A stretch of 38,118 nt of DNA from an uncultured Bacteroidales bacterium (GTDB lineage: Bacteria > Bacteroidota > Bacteroidia > Bacteroidales > Muribaculaceae): NCBI GenBank assembly GCA_905210435.1, contig CAJLWO010000023.1:1-38118 (forward strand), given 5' to 3'. This document shows, piece after piece, positions 24,303-32,396 of this stretch. The first letter of the stretch is position 1, and each line of letters starts with the position of its first letter. Position numbers and translations under genes: made by a program. Below the pieces are notes generated by a model that was not told where the DNA came from, ran no database searches, and worked only from the letters and a program-made list of their open reading frames with translations.

Positions 24303-25235
24303 TCAGTCGAAGTCGTAGAGGGGTGTTGAAAGATAGCGTTCGCCGGTGTCGGGGAGAATGACAACGATTGTTTTCCCTTCATTTTCGGGGCGTCGCGCCA
24401 CTTCTATCGCGGCGTAGAGCGCGGCGCCTGAGGAGATGCCTACGAGCAGACCTTCGCGTGAGGCGAGGCGTGCGGTGTCGAATGCCTGAGAGTCGGTGAC
24501 GGTGACGATTTCGTCGACAGCGTCGCGGTGGAAGTTGCCGGGGACAAATCCGGCGCCGATGCCCTGTATTTTATGCGGTCCGGCCGGTTTGCCCGACAAT
24601 ACGGCCGAGCCGGCAGGCTCCACGCCTATGGTGCGGATGGCGGGATTGTGGGCTTTGAGACCTTCCGACGTGCCGCTGAGCGTGCCTCCGGTGCCTACCG
24701 CCGAAACGAATATGTCGACTTTGCCGTCGGTGTCAAACCATATTTCCTCGGCCGTGGAGTTGCGGTGGGCTTCAGGATTTGCAGGGTTGTCGAACTGCGA
24801 TGGGATGTAGGCTCCGGGTGTGGAGTTCCTGATTTCCTCGGCCTTGGCTATGGCACCCGCCATGCCCTGCGCGCCCGGCGTGAGCACTATTTCGGCACCG
24901 AGTGCACGGAGCAGTTTGCGGCGCTCGATGCTCATGGTGTCGGGCATGGTGAGGATGATACGGTAGCCTTTGATTGCGGCCACCCAGGCGAGGCCGATGC
25001 CGGTGTTGCCCGAGGTAGGCTCGACGATAAGTCCGCCGGGGAGGAGGTCGCCGGCACGTTCGGCCGCTTCAATCATGGCGAAGCCGACGCGGTCTTTTAC
25101 CGAACCGCCGGGGTTGAAATATTCCACCTTGGCGAGTAGTCTCGCCTTGATGTTTTCGATTTTTTCTATGCGTTTGAGCTCAACGAGCGGCGTGTTGCCG
25201 ATGAGCTGGGTCATATCGTCGTATATGCGTGCCAT
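24303..25235 (-). CDS. cysK: Cysteine synthase A (O-acetylserine sulfhydrylase)
   Basis: This encodes 310 residues of a PLP enzyme that makes cysteine from O-acetylserine and sulfide. The PLP lysine is Lys47 in NPGGSVKDR, the substrate loop is TSGNTG (74-79), and the phosphate-binding loop is GTGGTLSG. The GISSGAA segment that helps hold the cofactor is also present. It is downstream of metY by 19 nt and coupled to bioB. The start is ATG 25235 (MARIYDDM); an internal Met8 is possible. Confidence 0.96.
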   Translation of the reverse strand: MARIYDDMTQLIGNTPLVELKRIEKIENIKARLLAKVEYFNPGGSVKDRVGFAMIEAAERAGDLLPGGLIVEPTSGNTGIGLAWVAAIKGYRIILTMPDTMSIERRKLLRALGAEIVLTPGAQGMAGAIAKAEEIRNSTPGAYIPSQFDNPANPEAHRNSTAEEIWFDTDGKVDIFVSAVGTGGTLSGTSEGLKAHNPAIRTIGVEPAGSAVLSGKPAGPHKIQGIGAGFVPGNFHRDAVDEIVTVTDSQAFDTARLASREGLLVGISSGAALYAAIEVARRPENEGKTIVVILPDTGERYLSTPLYDFD

Positions 25236-25254
25236 AGGATACAGTATATTAGTA

Positions 25255-26547
25255 TTATACTTTTTCGAGAGCCTGCGCGAGATCGTCGATGAGGTCGTCG
25301 ACGTGCTCGGTGCCGATGCTCAGGCGCACGGTAGTGGGGGTGATGTGCTGCTGTGCGAGCTCTTCGGGAGTCATCTGCGAGTGGGTGGTGGTGTAGGGAT
25401 GTATCACGAGGCTCTTGACGTCGGCCACGTTGGCGAGGAGCGAGAATATTTCGAGCGAGTCGATAAAGCGCCATGTGGACTCTACGTCGCCATCGATTTC
25501 AAATGTGAAGATAGAGCCTGCACCGTTGGGATAGAGCTTGAGGTAGAGGTCGTGGTCGGGGTGGTCGGGGAGCGAGGGGTGGTTGACTTTGCGTACCTTG
25601 GGATGGTTTTTGAGGAAGTCGACCACACGGAGGGCGTTGTAGACGTGACGCTCGACGCGCAGCGAGAGAGTTTCGAGCCCCTGAAGCAGGATGAATGCGT
25701 TGAAAGGGGATATTGCTGCCCCGGTGTCGCGCAGGATGACGCAGCGGATACGGTCGACGAATGCCGAGCGGCCTGCCACGTCGGCGAATACGGCACCGTG
25801 GTAGCTTGGGTCGGGCGCGGCGATGGTGGGGAATTTGTCGGCGTTGGCTTTCCAGTCGAAGTTGCCGGAGTCGACGATTATGCCTCCTAGGCTTGTGCCG
25901 TGTCCGCCGATGAATTTGGTGGCCGAGTGCACTACGATGTCGGCGCCGTGCTCGATAGGACGCATGAGGTAGGGTGTGCCGAACGTATTGTCGATAATCA
26001 GCGGAATATTGTGTCGGTGGGCCACCTCGGCTACTGCGTCAATGTCGAGCACTTCGGAGTTGGGGTTGCCGAAAGTCTCGGCGTAGAGGCAGCGGGTGTC
26101 GGGTGTGATCGCAGCCTCAAGAGCCTGCAGGTCGCGGAAATTTACGATAGTGTTCTTTACGCCCTGAGCGTGGAGGGTATGGGTGATGAGGTTGAAGGAG
26201 CCGCCGTAGAGATTGTCGGCTGCCACGATATGCGTGCCGGGCAGAAGGATATTCTGCAGCGCGTAGGTGACGGCTGCAGCGCCCGAAGCCACGGCAAGTG
26301 CTGCCACACCCCCTTCGAGTGCGGCCACGCGGCGTTCGAAGACGTCTTCGGTGGGGTTGCCGAGGCGCCCGTAGATGTTGCCCGGCTCTTTGAGCGCGAA
26401 GCGGTCGGCGGCGTTCTGCGAACTGCTGAATACGTAGGAGGTAGTCTGATATATAGGTACGGCGCGGGCGTCGGTGGCGGGATCGGGAGTTTCCTGTCCG
26501 GCGTGGAGCTGTATTGTCTCGAAACGGTATTTACGATTTGCTGTCAT
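25255..26547 (-). CDS. metY: O-acetylhomoserine sulfhydrylase (PLP-dependent)
   Basis: This encodes 430 residues of the Cys/Met metabolism PLP family. It is expected to make homocysteine from O-acetylhomoserine and sulfide. The PLP lysine is Lys211 in VVHSATKFIGGHG, with the N-terminal 'NIYGRLGNPTEDVFE' and 'ASGAAAVTYAL' typical of MetY rather than of MetB/MetC, which lack the long insert around 265-290. It is the first gene of the sulfur unit, with a consensus promoter close upstream. A cystathionine synthase activity cannot be excluded from sequence alone. Confidence 0.93.
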   Translation of the reverse strand: MTANRKYRFETIQLHAGQETPDPATDARAVPIYQTTSYVFSSSQNAADRFALKEPGNIYGRLGNPTEDVFERRVAALEGGVAALAVASGAAAVTYALQNILLPGTHIVAADNLYGGSFNLITHTLHAQGVKNTIVNFRDLQALEAAITPDTRCLYAETFGNPNSEVLDIDAVAEVAHRHNIPLIIDNTFGTPYLMRPIEHGADIVVHSATKFIGGHGTSLGGIIVDSGNFDWKANADKFPTIAAPDPSYHGAVFADVAGRSAFVDRIRCVILRDTGAAISPFNAFILLQGLETLSLRVERHVYNALRVVDFLKNHPKVRKVNHPSLPDHPDHDLYLKLYPNGAGSIFTFEIDGDVESTWRFIDSLEIFSLLANVADVKSLVIHPYTTTHSQMTPEELAQQHITPTTVRLSIGTEHVDDLIDDLAQALEKV

Positions 26548-26575
26548 AATAGATGATTTTAATTTAAATATGACG

Positions 26576-26606
26576 CAAAGTTAGATAACCGATGAGAAAT
26601 AATCAA
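26576..26606 (-). promoter_or_regulatory. Promoter of the metY-cysK-bioB unit
   Basis: On the minus strand there is TTG (26604-26606), 20 nt, TAACTTTG (26576-26583). The leader would be only about 22 nt, too short for a SAM riboswitch. Confidence 0.75.
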
Positions 26607-26639
26607 TTTTTTAATAAAAATAATAGCTAATTATATCAG

Positions 26640-27920
26640 TCAGTATACCGCGATTTTTTTGTCGCCCACAATATATATGCCAGCCGGGAGACCGGTCACG
26701 GCATCGGCCGGAGAAATATTGTGGCGGAGCATGGTGCCGCTGATGGAGTAGACGTTGACGGTACGAGGACTGTCATCGATTGTTACGTCGGCGACGCCTG
26801 TGGGGATATTGCCTTTGACAACGGCTATTGATTTGGTGGCGTAGTCGAATTCCACGATGTAGGTGCCCGGTACGAAATTGGCAGGGTACCAGGCGTTGGA
26901 TGTGCCACCTGAGGCGAATGTCGAGTATGGCATCCATGTTTTCTCGGGAGCGGCTACGCGCGATGCGGGAGGTGCGTAGCGCACATTCTGGTCGACAGTG
27001 GCCCAGTCGGTAGAGCTTGTGCCGAGTTTCGTGACGAAACTGAACTCACCGTCGCCTACAAGATTTACTTCGTAGTAATATGTCTTGCCGTCGGGTATCT
27101 CGGTAAACTGAGTGCCGCTTATGCCGAAGTCGGGCTGCCACTGGTGTCCCTGTATCTGTCCGATAAGAATGGGGAGTGCGGGAGTTTTGACGGGTGCGAT
27201 TCCGGTAGCATATATTTCTTCCCCCGAACTGACATCTGCAACCGCTTTGAGGGCAACATAGTTGACGGCAGCCGGCTTGAGGTCGGTGAAATAGAATGTG
27301 CCACGCATGGTACCTGATGTATAATAAGTGCTGACGGTTCCGTCGGAGAGTGTAAGTTCCTGTCGGGCGTTGTCGCCGTGGTAGTCGGTATAATATGCCG
27401 TGACGACGTATTCGGTCGGTATCGGAGCGGTGCCGGGGCCGAAATATTCGAGAGAGAAGGTCAGTTCGCCGGTTTCAGGCGAAGTGCCGACCGAGGAAAC
27501 GATGTTGAGCTCGAGTCCGGGCTTGGTGGGGATGGGAGAGCCGCCTTCGATTTTCAGTGTCATTGCCACAGGGTCGAAAATTAAAGTCGCATTGTAGAGT
27601 ATGCCACCGCCTTCGATGCTTAGGTTTGAGCCGGGGTTGCTCAACTGTTTTTCGGAGTCAGGTATTATGCCCCCTTGCCCTTCGGCTCCTCCAAATATAT
27701 ATTTGTCCTGGTTTTCTGCTCCCGGAGTGTATTCCGAACTGTATATCTTGAAGTCGCTGCTGATTTTTCCGACTTCCGCCTCATATTTTCCGTCGACATA
27801 CTTGAAGTATATTTTCTCGTTAGACTCATTGAGGTCAATGTAGTAATCGAAGTCGGATTGCGCCGCGATATTCATGACGGCCATTGCTACGAAAGCGAAT
27901 AATATGTATAATCTTTTCAT
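26640..27920 (-). CDS. Secreted protein with a type IX secretion-like C-terminal tail
   Basis: This encodes 426 residues. The signal peptide is about 1-20 (MKRLYILFAFVAMAVMNIAA). The mature protein is rich in beta-strand-like Tyr/Gly/Thr patterns, and the middle contains a fibronectin-like segment (about 135-250). The final 75 residues include 'VNVYSISGTMLRHN' and 'GLPAGIYIVGDKKIAVY', the pattern of T9SS type A sorting domains, which direct export and surface attachment in Bacteroidetes. No catalytic motif is seen. The N-terminal part loosely recalls SusE/SusF-type glycan-binding modules, but this is weak. Confidence 0.8.
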   Translation of the reverse strand: MKRLYILFAFVAMAVMNIAAQSDFDYYIDLNESNEKIYFKYVDGKYEAEVGKISSDFKIYSSEYTPGAENQDKYIFGGAEGQGGIIPDSEKQLSNPGSNLSIEGGGILYNATLIFDPVAMTLKIEGGSPIPTKPGLELNIVSSVGTSPETGELTFSLEYFGPGTAPIPTEYVVTAYYTDYHGDNARQELTLSDGTVSTYYTSGTMRGTFYFTDLKPAAVNYVALKAVADVSSGEEIYATGIAPVKTPALPILIGQIQGHQWQPDFGISGTQFTEIPDGKTYYYEVNLVGDGEFSFVTKLGTSSTDWATVDQNVRYAPPASRVAAPEKTWMPYSTFASGGTSNAWYPANFVPGTYIVEFDYATKSIAVVKGNIPTGVADVTIDDSPRTVNVYSISGTMLRHNISPADAVTGLPAGIYIVGDKKIAVY

Positions 27921-27922
27921 AG

Positions 27923-27953
27923 TACGTGCGTTTTAATAATACGTGCGTTTTAA
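27923..27953 (+). repeat. Direct repeat just upstream of the secreted protein gene
   Basis: TACGTGCGTTTTAA occurs at 27923-27936 and again at 27940-27953, with a 17-nt period. It lies directly upstream of the start codon, in the likely leader. It may be a small duplication or a binding site. Confidence 0.7.
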
Positions 27954-28075
27954 ATAAATAGTCAATAAACAAAAATTAATGCATTGCCTCAATGTAGGCG
28001 GAGAGTAATGCGTTTTGTTACAATTATAAACATCAGGGAGTGTGTAAAGTTCGCGGGATTGTATGCGGGAGTATA

Positions 28076-28114
28076 CAAAAAAGAAGCGGTCGCCTTTTAA
28101 TCAGGCAACCGCTT
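28076..28114 (-). terminator. Terminator of the tRNA-Arg pair
   Basis: On the minus strand there is AAGCGGTTGCCT, a 7-nt loop, AGGCGACCGCTT (12-bp stem, one G-T), followed by a T-run (plus-strand A-run at about 28076). It begins 3 nt after the second tRNA. Confidence 0.8.
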
Positions 28115-28117
28115 TGG

Positions 28118-28191
28118 TGACTCCTACAGGATTCAAACCTGTAACCTTCTGATCCGTAGTCAGATGCTCTATTCAGTTGAGCTAAGGAGCC
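28118..28191 (-). tRNA. tRNA-Arg (anticodon ACG), copy 2
   Basis: This is a 74-nt cloverleaf: acceptor GGCTCCT with AGGAGTC (one G-T), D-arm TAGCTCAACTGAATAGAGC, anticodon stem TCTGA/TCAGA with loop CTACGGA, and T-arm with GGTTTGAATCC. No CCA is encoded. The anticodon A34 is expected to be edited to inosine, reading CGU, CGC and CGA. The gene is identical to the copy at 28224-28297. Confidence 0.96.
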
Positions 28192-28223
28192 AAGGTATTA
28201 AAATAGGCAATAATCGTGATTTG

Positions 28224-28297
28224 TGACTCCTACAGGATTCAAACCTGTAACCTTCTGATCCGTAGTCAGATGCTCTATTCAGTTGAGCTAAGGAGCC
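28224..28297 (-). tRNA. tRNA-Arg (anticodon ACG), copy 1
   Basis: This is identical in all 74 nt to the downstream copy, 32 nt away. It is the first gene of the pair, read from the promoter at 28321-28351. The highly expressed ribosomal genes in this window use CGT and CGC heavily for Arg, which fits a doubled ACG tRNA. Confidence 0.96.
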
Positions 28298-28320
28298 ATG
28301 CCTTGGTGGCTTTGCGGTTG

Positions 28321-28351
28321 CAAAGATACAACCTTTTTCTTGATTGTACAA
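28321..28351 (-). promoter_or_regulatory. Promoter of the tRNA-Arg pair
   Basis: On the minus strand there is TTG (28349-28351), 20 nt, TATCTTTG (28321-28328), 23 nt before the first tRNA. Consensus match. Confidence 0.8.
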
Positions 28352-28490
28352 TATTTTCAGGCGATTTTTTTGAATATAATTGATTTTTTAATTTGTAAAA
28401 TCATTTAATGTCATGAAATTGTTAGTATTACGGACGATATGGCTGTTCTGTAATTAACATAATTTAAAAAATGCAGTGTGTCGTGACCGA

Positions 28491-28521
28491 TTGTTATTTA
28501 GACTTGAATTATGTAAATTTG
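28491..28521 (+). promoter_or_regulatory. Promoter of the 5'-nucleotidase gene
   Basis: TTG (28491-28493), 20 nt, TAAATTTG (28514-28521), about 40 nt before the start codon. Consensus match. Confidence 0.75.
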
Positions 28522-28561
28522 CCGATATTAAATACACTTACCTTAAAAATCCAATGATGTT

Positions 28562-30061
28562 ATGAAACGTATGATAAGAAAAACGATATTGCTCCCCGCT
28601 GTGGTCGCTGCTGCGGCATTCAGCGTGTCGGCCGAGCACCTGGTGATACTCCATACCAACGACACGCACTCGCAGATTGATCCCGGAAGCCACGACCTGG
28701 GCGGGGTGATGCGTCGCAAGGCCGTGATTGACAGCGTGAGAGGCGCGGAAAAGAATGTACTGCTTGTCGATGCGGGGGATGTGGTGCAGGGTACGCTGTA
28801 TTTCAACCTGTATCGCGGCGAAGTGGAGCATAAGGTGATGAACGCGCTCGAATATGACCTGGCCACGCTCGGCAACCATGAGTTTGACAACGGGGCCGAG
28901 GAACTTGCCGGACTGCTGCGCAATGACAATGCCACGTGGATTTCAACCAACTACGATGTCGATGAGTCTCCGCTGGCCGGGCTTGTCGTGCCGTATGTGG
29001 TGAAGGAATATGACGGCAAGAAGATAGGTGTCATGGCTCTCAATCTTGACCCCAAGGGTATGATTTCCGACCGAAATGTCAAGGGAATCGATTATATGGA
29101 TGTATATGAAGCCGCCGAGCATACGGCATGGGCGCTGCGGCACAATGAAAAGGCTGATGTGGTGGTGGCGCTGACGCATATCGGATATGCTGACAATGCG
29201 CGTGCCAACGACTCCATACTTGCCGCTGTGTCAAAGGACATAGACCTGATAATAGGCGGACACTCGCATACGCCGCTCAATCCCGCCGACCCCAAGTCGT
29301 TGCCGACAGTGATAAAGAACGCCGACGGCAAAGATGTGGTGGTGGCGCAGCTCGCGTCGATGGGTACGTCGATAGGCAAGATTGACATAGACCTGGATGA
29401 CAAGGCAATATCGTCGTCGGTGATACCGGTCGACAGCCGTCTTGACGGCAAGGTGGATGAGGAACTGCTGGCAGTGCTCGCTCCGTATCGCCATAAGGTG
29501 GACTCGCTGATGTCGATAAAGCTGGCCAAGGCGTCGGCGCCTCTTGACAAGCAGTCCATAATAAATATTTTCTCCGACCTGGTGCTCGAACGCGGAAAGA
29601 AGCTTGCCGGCAGCCCTGTGGATCTGGCCATACTCAATAACGGCGGAATAAGAAACACGTTGCCGCAGGGTACGATTTCGGAGGGGCATGTGATGATGGT
29701 GCTCCCGTTTGAGAACACGATAGAGGTGGTGAAAATAAAGGGTGACGCACTTGCAAAGGTGCTGGCACAGATGGGAAAACGTCCGATGAACGGTATCAGC
29801 GGCAATGCCGATGTGACATACAATCCGGAGACGGGCGAATGCACCGAAATAATCATCAACCGCAAGCCTCTCGACCCCGACCGTTATTATAATGTGGCTA
29901 CAATCGACTATCTTGCCGAAGGTGGCGACTACCTGTCGGCAATGAAGGAGGGCGAGGTGATAGCAAAAAGTGAAAATGTGCTTTCGCGCGATATTACCAA
30001 CGCATTGAAAAAATCGAAAAAGATTTTGAAACCGGATGTAACCGAGCGCCTGCATCATTGA
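28562..30061 (+). CDS. Periplasmic 5'-nucleotidase / metallophosphoesterase (UshA family)
   Basis: This encodes 499 residues. The signal peptide is about 1-24. The calcineurin-like metallophosphatase domain (25-290) has HTNDTHSQI, DAGDVVQGT, LGNHEFD, 'ALTHIGY' and GGHSHTPL, the metal ligands of the family. The 5'-nucleotidase C-terminal domain (about 320-470) has NNGGIRNTLPQG and 'MVLPFENT', plus 'IDYLAEGGD', where substrate residues lie. It probably removes phosphate from extracellular nucleotides or nucleotide sugars. A three-codon frame (ATG ATG TTA TGA, 28554-28565) overlaps the start; Met4 is another possible start. Confidence 0.94.
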   Translation: MKRMIRKTILLPAVVAAAAFSVSAEHLVILHTNDTHSQIDPGSHDLGGVMRRKAVIDSVRGAEKNVLLVDAGDVVQGTLYFNLYRGEVEHKVMNALEYDLATLGNHEFDNGAEELAGLLRNDNATWISTNYDVDESPLAGLVVPYVVKEYDGKKIGVMALNLDPKGMISDRNVKGIDYMDVYEAAEHTAWALRHNEKADVVVALTHIGYADNARANDSILAAVSKDIDLIIGGHSHTPLNPADPKSLPTVIKNADGKDVVVAQLASMGTSIGKIDIDLDDKAISSSVIPVDSRLDGKVDEELLAVLAPYRHKVDSLMSIKLAKASAPLDKQSIINIFSDLVLERGKKLAGSPVDLAILNNGGIRNTLPQGTISEGHVMMVLPFENTIEVVKIKGDALAKVLAQMGKRPMNGISGNADVTYNPETGECTEIIINRKPLDPDRYYNVATIDYLAEGGDYLSAMKEGEVIAKSENVLSRDITNALKKSKKILKPDVTERLHH

Positions 30062-30086
30062 GTTATGCAGTTGTCGACTTTTGTCT

Positions 30087-30186
30087 AAGTTGGGCTGAGT
30101 GGGGCGGGGGCGTCTCGCCCCCGTGGTATTATTGTAATGAAAGTTACCACGGGGGCGAGACGCCCCCGCCCCACTCAGCTCAACTT
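30087..30186. repeat. GC-rich palindromic element, copy 2 (nearly perfect)
   Basis: The arms are 30087-30128 and 30145-30186, 42 nt each with one mismatch, around a 16-nt loop. Each arm contains a nested GGGGGCG-AGA-CGCCCCC palindrome, so the element can fold as one long hairpin or a cloverleaf-like form. It sits between convergent genes (5'-nucleotidase and EEP protein). It has the same core as the element at 93-188. Confidence 0.92.
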
Positions 30187-30250
30187 GAGCCTACTGTATT
30201 GAATCGCGTCCATGCAATCGGTTATGCATGGGCGCGCTTTCGGTGGTGTG

Positions 30251-31393
30251 CTATCTGTCTATGAGGAAGGTGATGTAGAGGGGGTAGTGGTCGGAGGATT
30301 TAATGTTGCCGCGGCGGTATTTTATCGGGGTTATGTCGCCTTGATAGAGCACGTGGTCGATGTTGAAGAGGAAGCGGTCGCTGTGGTAGGTGATGACCGG
30401 ACCGGTGGCTGTGGTGCGGAATACGGATTTCATGTCGCGGCCGCGGAGACGGCGCATCGGGTAGCAGCCGGCTATGTCGTTGAAGTCGCCCGAGAGGATT
30501 ACGTTGCGGTAACCGAGTGAGTCGAGCTGATGGCGCAGCATGTCGGCCTGGGCGGCGCGCAGTCGGAAGGCGTCGGTGAGTTTGTGGTAGATGATGAGTC
30601 CGGCATCGGTCATGTTGCCCGACACGGAGCCGTCGGTTATATGATGGTATACGATTTTGTCTTCCTCGTTGAGTCCGAATGACTGGAGGTGCACGCTGAC
30701 TACAAGTATGGTGTCGCTCCCTACGGTCACTTCGGCCGCCTGCCAGCCGGAATGGGGCGACGGCGGCTGCTCGAGAGAAATCTCGCGGAGCGGGTATTTG
30801 GAGAGGATTGATACCATTTTCTCCTCTTCCGACGCGAAATACGGGTATATCTCATTGATGGAGTCAATCTGCTCGTCGGTTAGGCTTCTACCCGGCATGT
30901 CGACGAGCATTCCCACTTCCTGAAGACAGATTATATCGGCTCCTGACCGGATTATGGCGGTGGCTGTACGGTTGGTGCTGTCGGGATAGCAATTTTCATC
31001 GTCGGCAAATCCGAATGTGTTGTAGCTCATTAATCTGACGATGTCGCTGTCGTCGCTGACTTCGTGATGCCCGGCGAAAGGGTGTACCGGAAACCAGTTG
31101 CCTATCGCGGGTATGGAGCACAGCAGCGCAATCCATTGAACGACGGCTACATGCTTGCTTATGAACAGGTTGATAAGCCCGAGCAACACATCGGTTATGA
31201 CGAGGAAAGGGAACGCCATTGCGAGAAGGGAGGGCCATGTCATTTTCTCGGGATTTATGAGTCCGCTGTTTGCAGCAATGACGGTCATGACAGCGACGGC
31301 GATTGTCATGGCGAGCCATAACCATTTTATGGCTTTGGCGAGGTATGCCGTAGTGTTGCGCGATTTTTTTTCGGATGTGTGGTTGTCAGTCAT
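30251..31393 (-). CDS. Membrane-anchored endonuclease/exonuclease/phosphatase (EEP) family protein
   Basis: This encodes 380 residues from ATG 31393 (MTDNHTSEKK), which avoids 13 extra polar residues. Three hydrophobic helices (about 20-45, 54-80, 81-100) anchor the protein. The EEP domain follows, with the family motifs 'LMSYNTFGF', 'IICLQEV' (catalytic Glu), 'VSVHLQSF', 'LSGDFND' (Asp/Asn), 'NIDHVLYQ' and 'SSDHYPL' (catalytic His). The domain probably faces the periplasm. Its substrate (phosphodiester, lipid or nucleic acid) cannot be told from sequence. It lies downstream of the rhomboid pair by 103 nt. Confidence 0.9.
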   Translation of the reverse strand: MTDNHTSEKKSRNTTAYLAKAIKWLWLAMTIAVAVMTVIAANSGLINPEKMTWPSLLAMAFPFLVITDVLLGLINLFISKHVAVVQWIALLCSIPAIGNWFPVHPFAGHHEVSDDSDIVRLMSYNTFGFADDENCYPDSTNRTATAIIRSGADIICLQEVGMLVDMPGRSLTDEQIDSINEIYPYFASEEEKMVSILSKYPLREISLEQPPSPHSGWQAAEVTVGSDTILVVSVHLQSFGLNEEDKIVYHHITDGSVSGNMTDAGLIIYHKLTDAFRLRAAQADMLRHQLDSLGYRNVILSGDFNDIAGCYPMRRLRGRDMKSVFRTTATGPVITYHSDRFLFNIDHVLYQGDITPIKYRRGNIKSSDHYPLYITFLIDR

Positions 31394-31496
31394 TTTTGCT
31401 GGAATTGTAAGTATGTAGAAGTCACCGGACAACGGGTGTGGTGATATTCCGGCCGGTGATGAGCTTGAATGTCAGGCGCTGAGCCCGCTGACCCAT

Positions 31497-32396
31497 TTAT
31501 TTCACCCGCCGGCTTATCTCGAACAGGCGTCGTCGTTCGTCGGCTGTAAGTGCAGTGTAGCCTGAATGCTTTATTTTATCGAGTATGGCGTCGAGATTGC
31601 GTCGGTCGTCGGCTTCGGATTGTGATGAAGATGCTGTGCGGGAATCGGTGTTCTTTGGCCTGAACCGGAAGCGAGCTTTCTGACGCTGCGGCTTGCGCGT
31701 GGCGAACACGCGTCTGCAAAAATCAACAATCCGTTCATAGAGAAGGTTCACTGGACGCGTGATGTCTATGCCTTTGTTGAGGAGAAAACCGAAAACGCAT
31801 CCCATGGCTATGCCGCCGAAGTGTGCTATATGCGCGCCGGCGTTGTCGCCCACGAGTCCGAGCGCGAAAAGCAGTACGGCCGTTATGGCCACCCATTTGA
31901 GTTTCACGCTTCCGATAAAGAGGAACGAGATGCGGAAATCGGGCATCATCATGGCGGTGGCAATCACTATGGCTATTACGGAGGCTGACGCTCCGAGGAG
32001 CCATCCGCCGACGCTTACGAAGAGCTGCGCGCCTATGAGGTAGAACAGTGCGCCGGCTATGCCGCCGTAGATATAAAGCCATACAAGCTGGCGCGGCGAG
32101 CATCGCCACAGCATTAGTTTGCCGAACCAGTAGAGCGTGAGCATGTTGAAAAGGATGTGGAACGGCGCGTAGTGGGTGAACATGTATGTGAGCACGGTCC
32201 ATGGGCGCTGTGCGACAAATTCTGCCAGCGAGGGGAGCGCGAGCTCGTCGACCACTGAATTTATGTCCCAGCCTCCTATCATGGCTATGATGCCGAGAAG
32301 ACGGAGCAGGAGGAATACGGCGATATTTAAAATCACCAGTATCCATAACGCCGACAGCGATTTGAGCCTGTAACGCAGATCAGTAAATGCCGCCAT
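31497..32396 (-). CDS. Rhomboid-family intramembrane protease with cytosolic tail
   Basis: This encodes 299 residues. There are about six membrane helices in residues 15-215. The catalytic Ser lies in 'LLGASASVIA' and the His in 'AHIAHFGGIAMG', with the upstream 'HILFN' motif. The residue after the serine is Ala instead of the usual Gly of GxSG. A basic, soluble tail (about 220-299) ends in 'LDAILDKIKHSGYTALTADE', a short helical module common after rhomboid domains in Bacteroidetes. The start overlaps the end of the upstream rhomboid gene by 17 nt. Confidence 0.92.
   Translation of the reverse strand: MAAFTDLRYRLKSLSALWILVILNIAVFLLLRLLGIIAMIGGWDINSVVDELALPSLAEFVAQRPWTVLTYMFTHYAPFHILFNMLTLYWFGKLMLWRCSPRQLVWLYIYGGIAGALFYLIGAQLFVSVGGWLLGASASVIAIVIATAMMMPDFRISFLFIGSVKLKWVAITAVLLFALGLVGDNAGAHIAHFGGIAMGCVFGFLLNKGIDITRPVNLLYERIVDFCRRVFATRKPQRQKARFRFRPKNTDSRTASSSQSEADDRRNLDAILDKIKHSGYTALTADERRRLFEISRRVK

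Noticed and set aside
24528..25139. Long plus-strand open frames opposite cysK and metY
   Set aside because: They are antisense shadows in GC-rich coding DNA; the minus-strand proteins carry all family motifs.
26548..26639. SAM riboswitch before metY
   Set aside because: The promoter lies 29 nt from the start codon, leaving a leader of about 22 nt, too short for an aptamer.
30058..30264. Plus-strand 68-codon open frame after the 5'-nucleotidase
   Set aside because: It is made by the second palindrome and has low-complexity content; no support as a gene.
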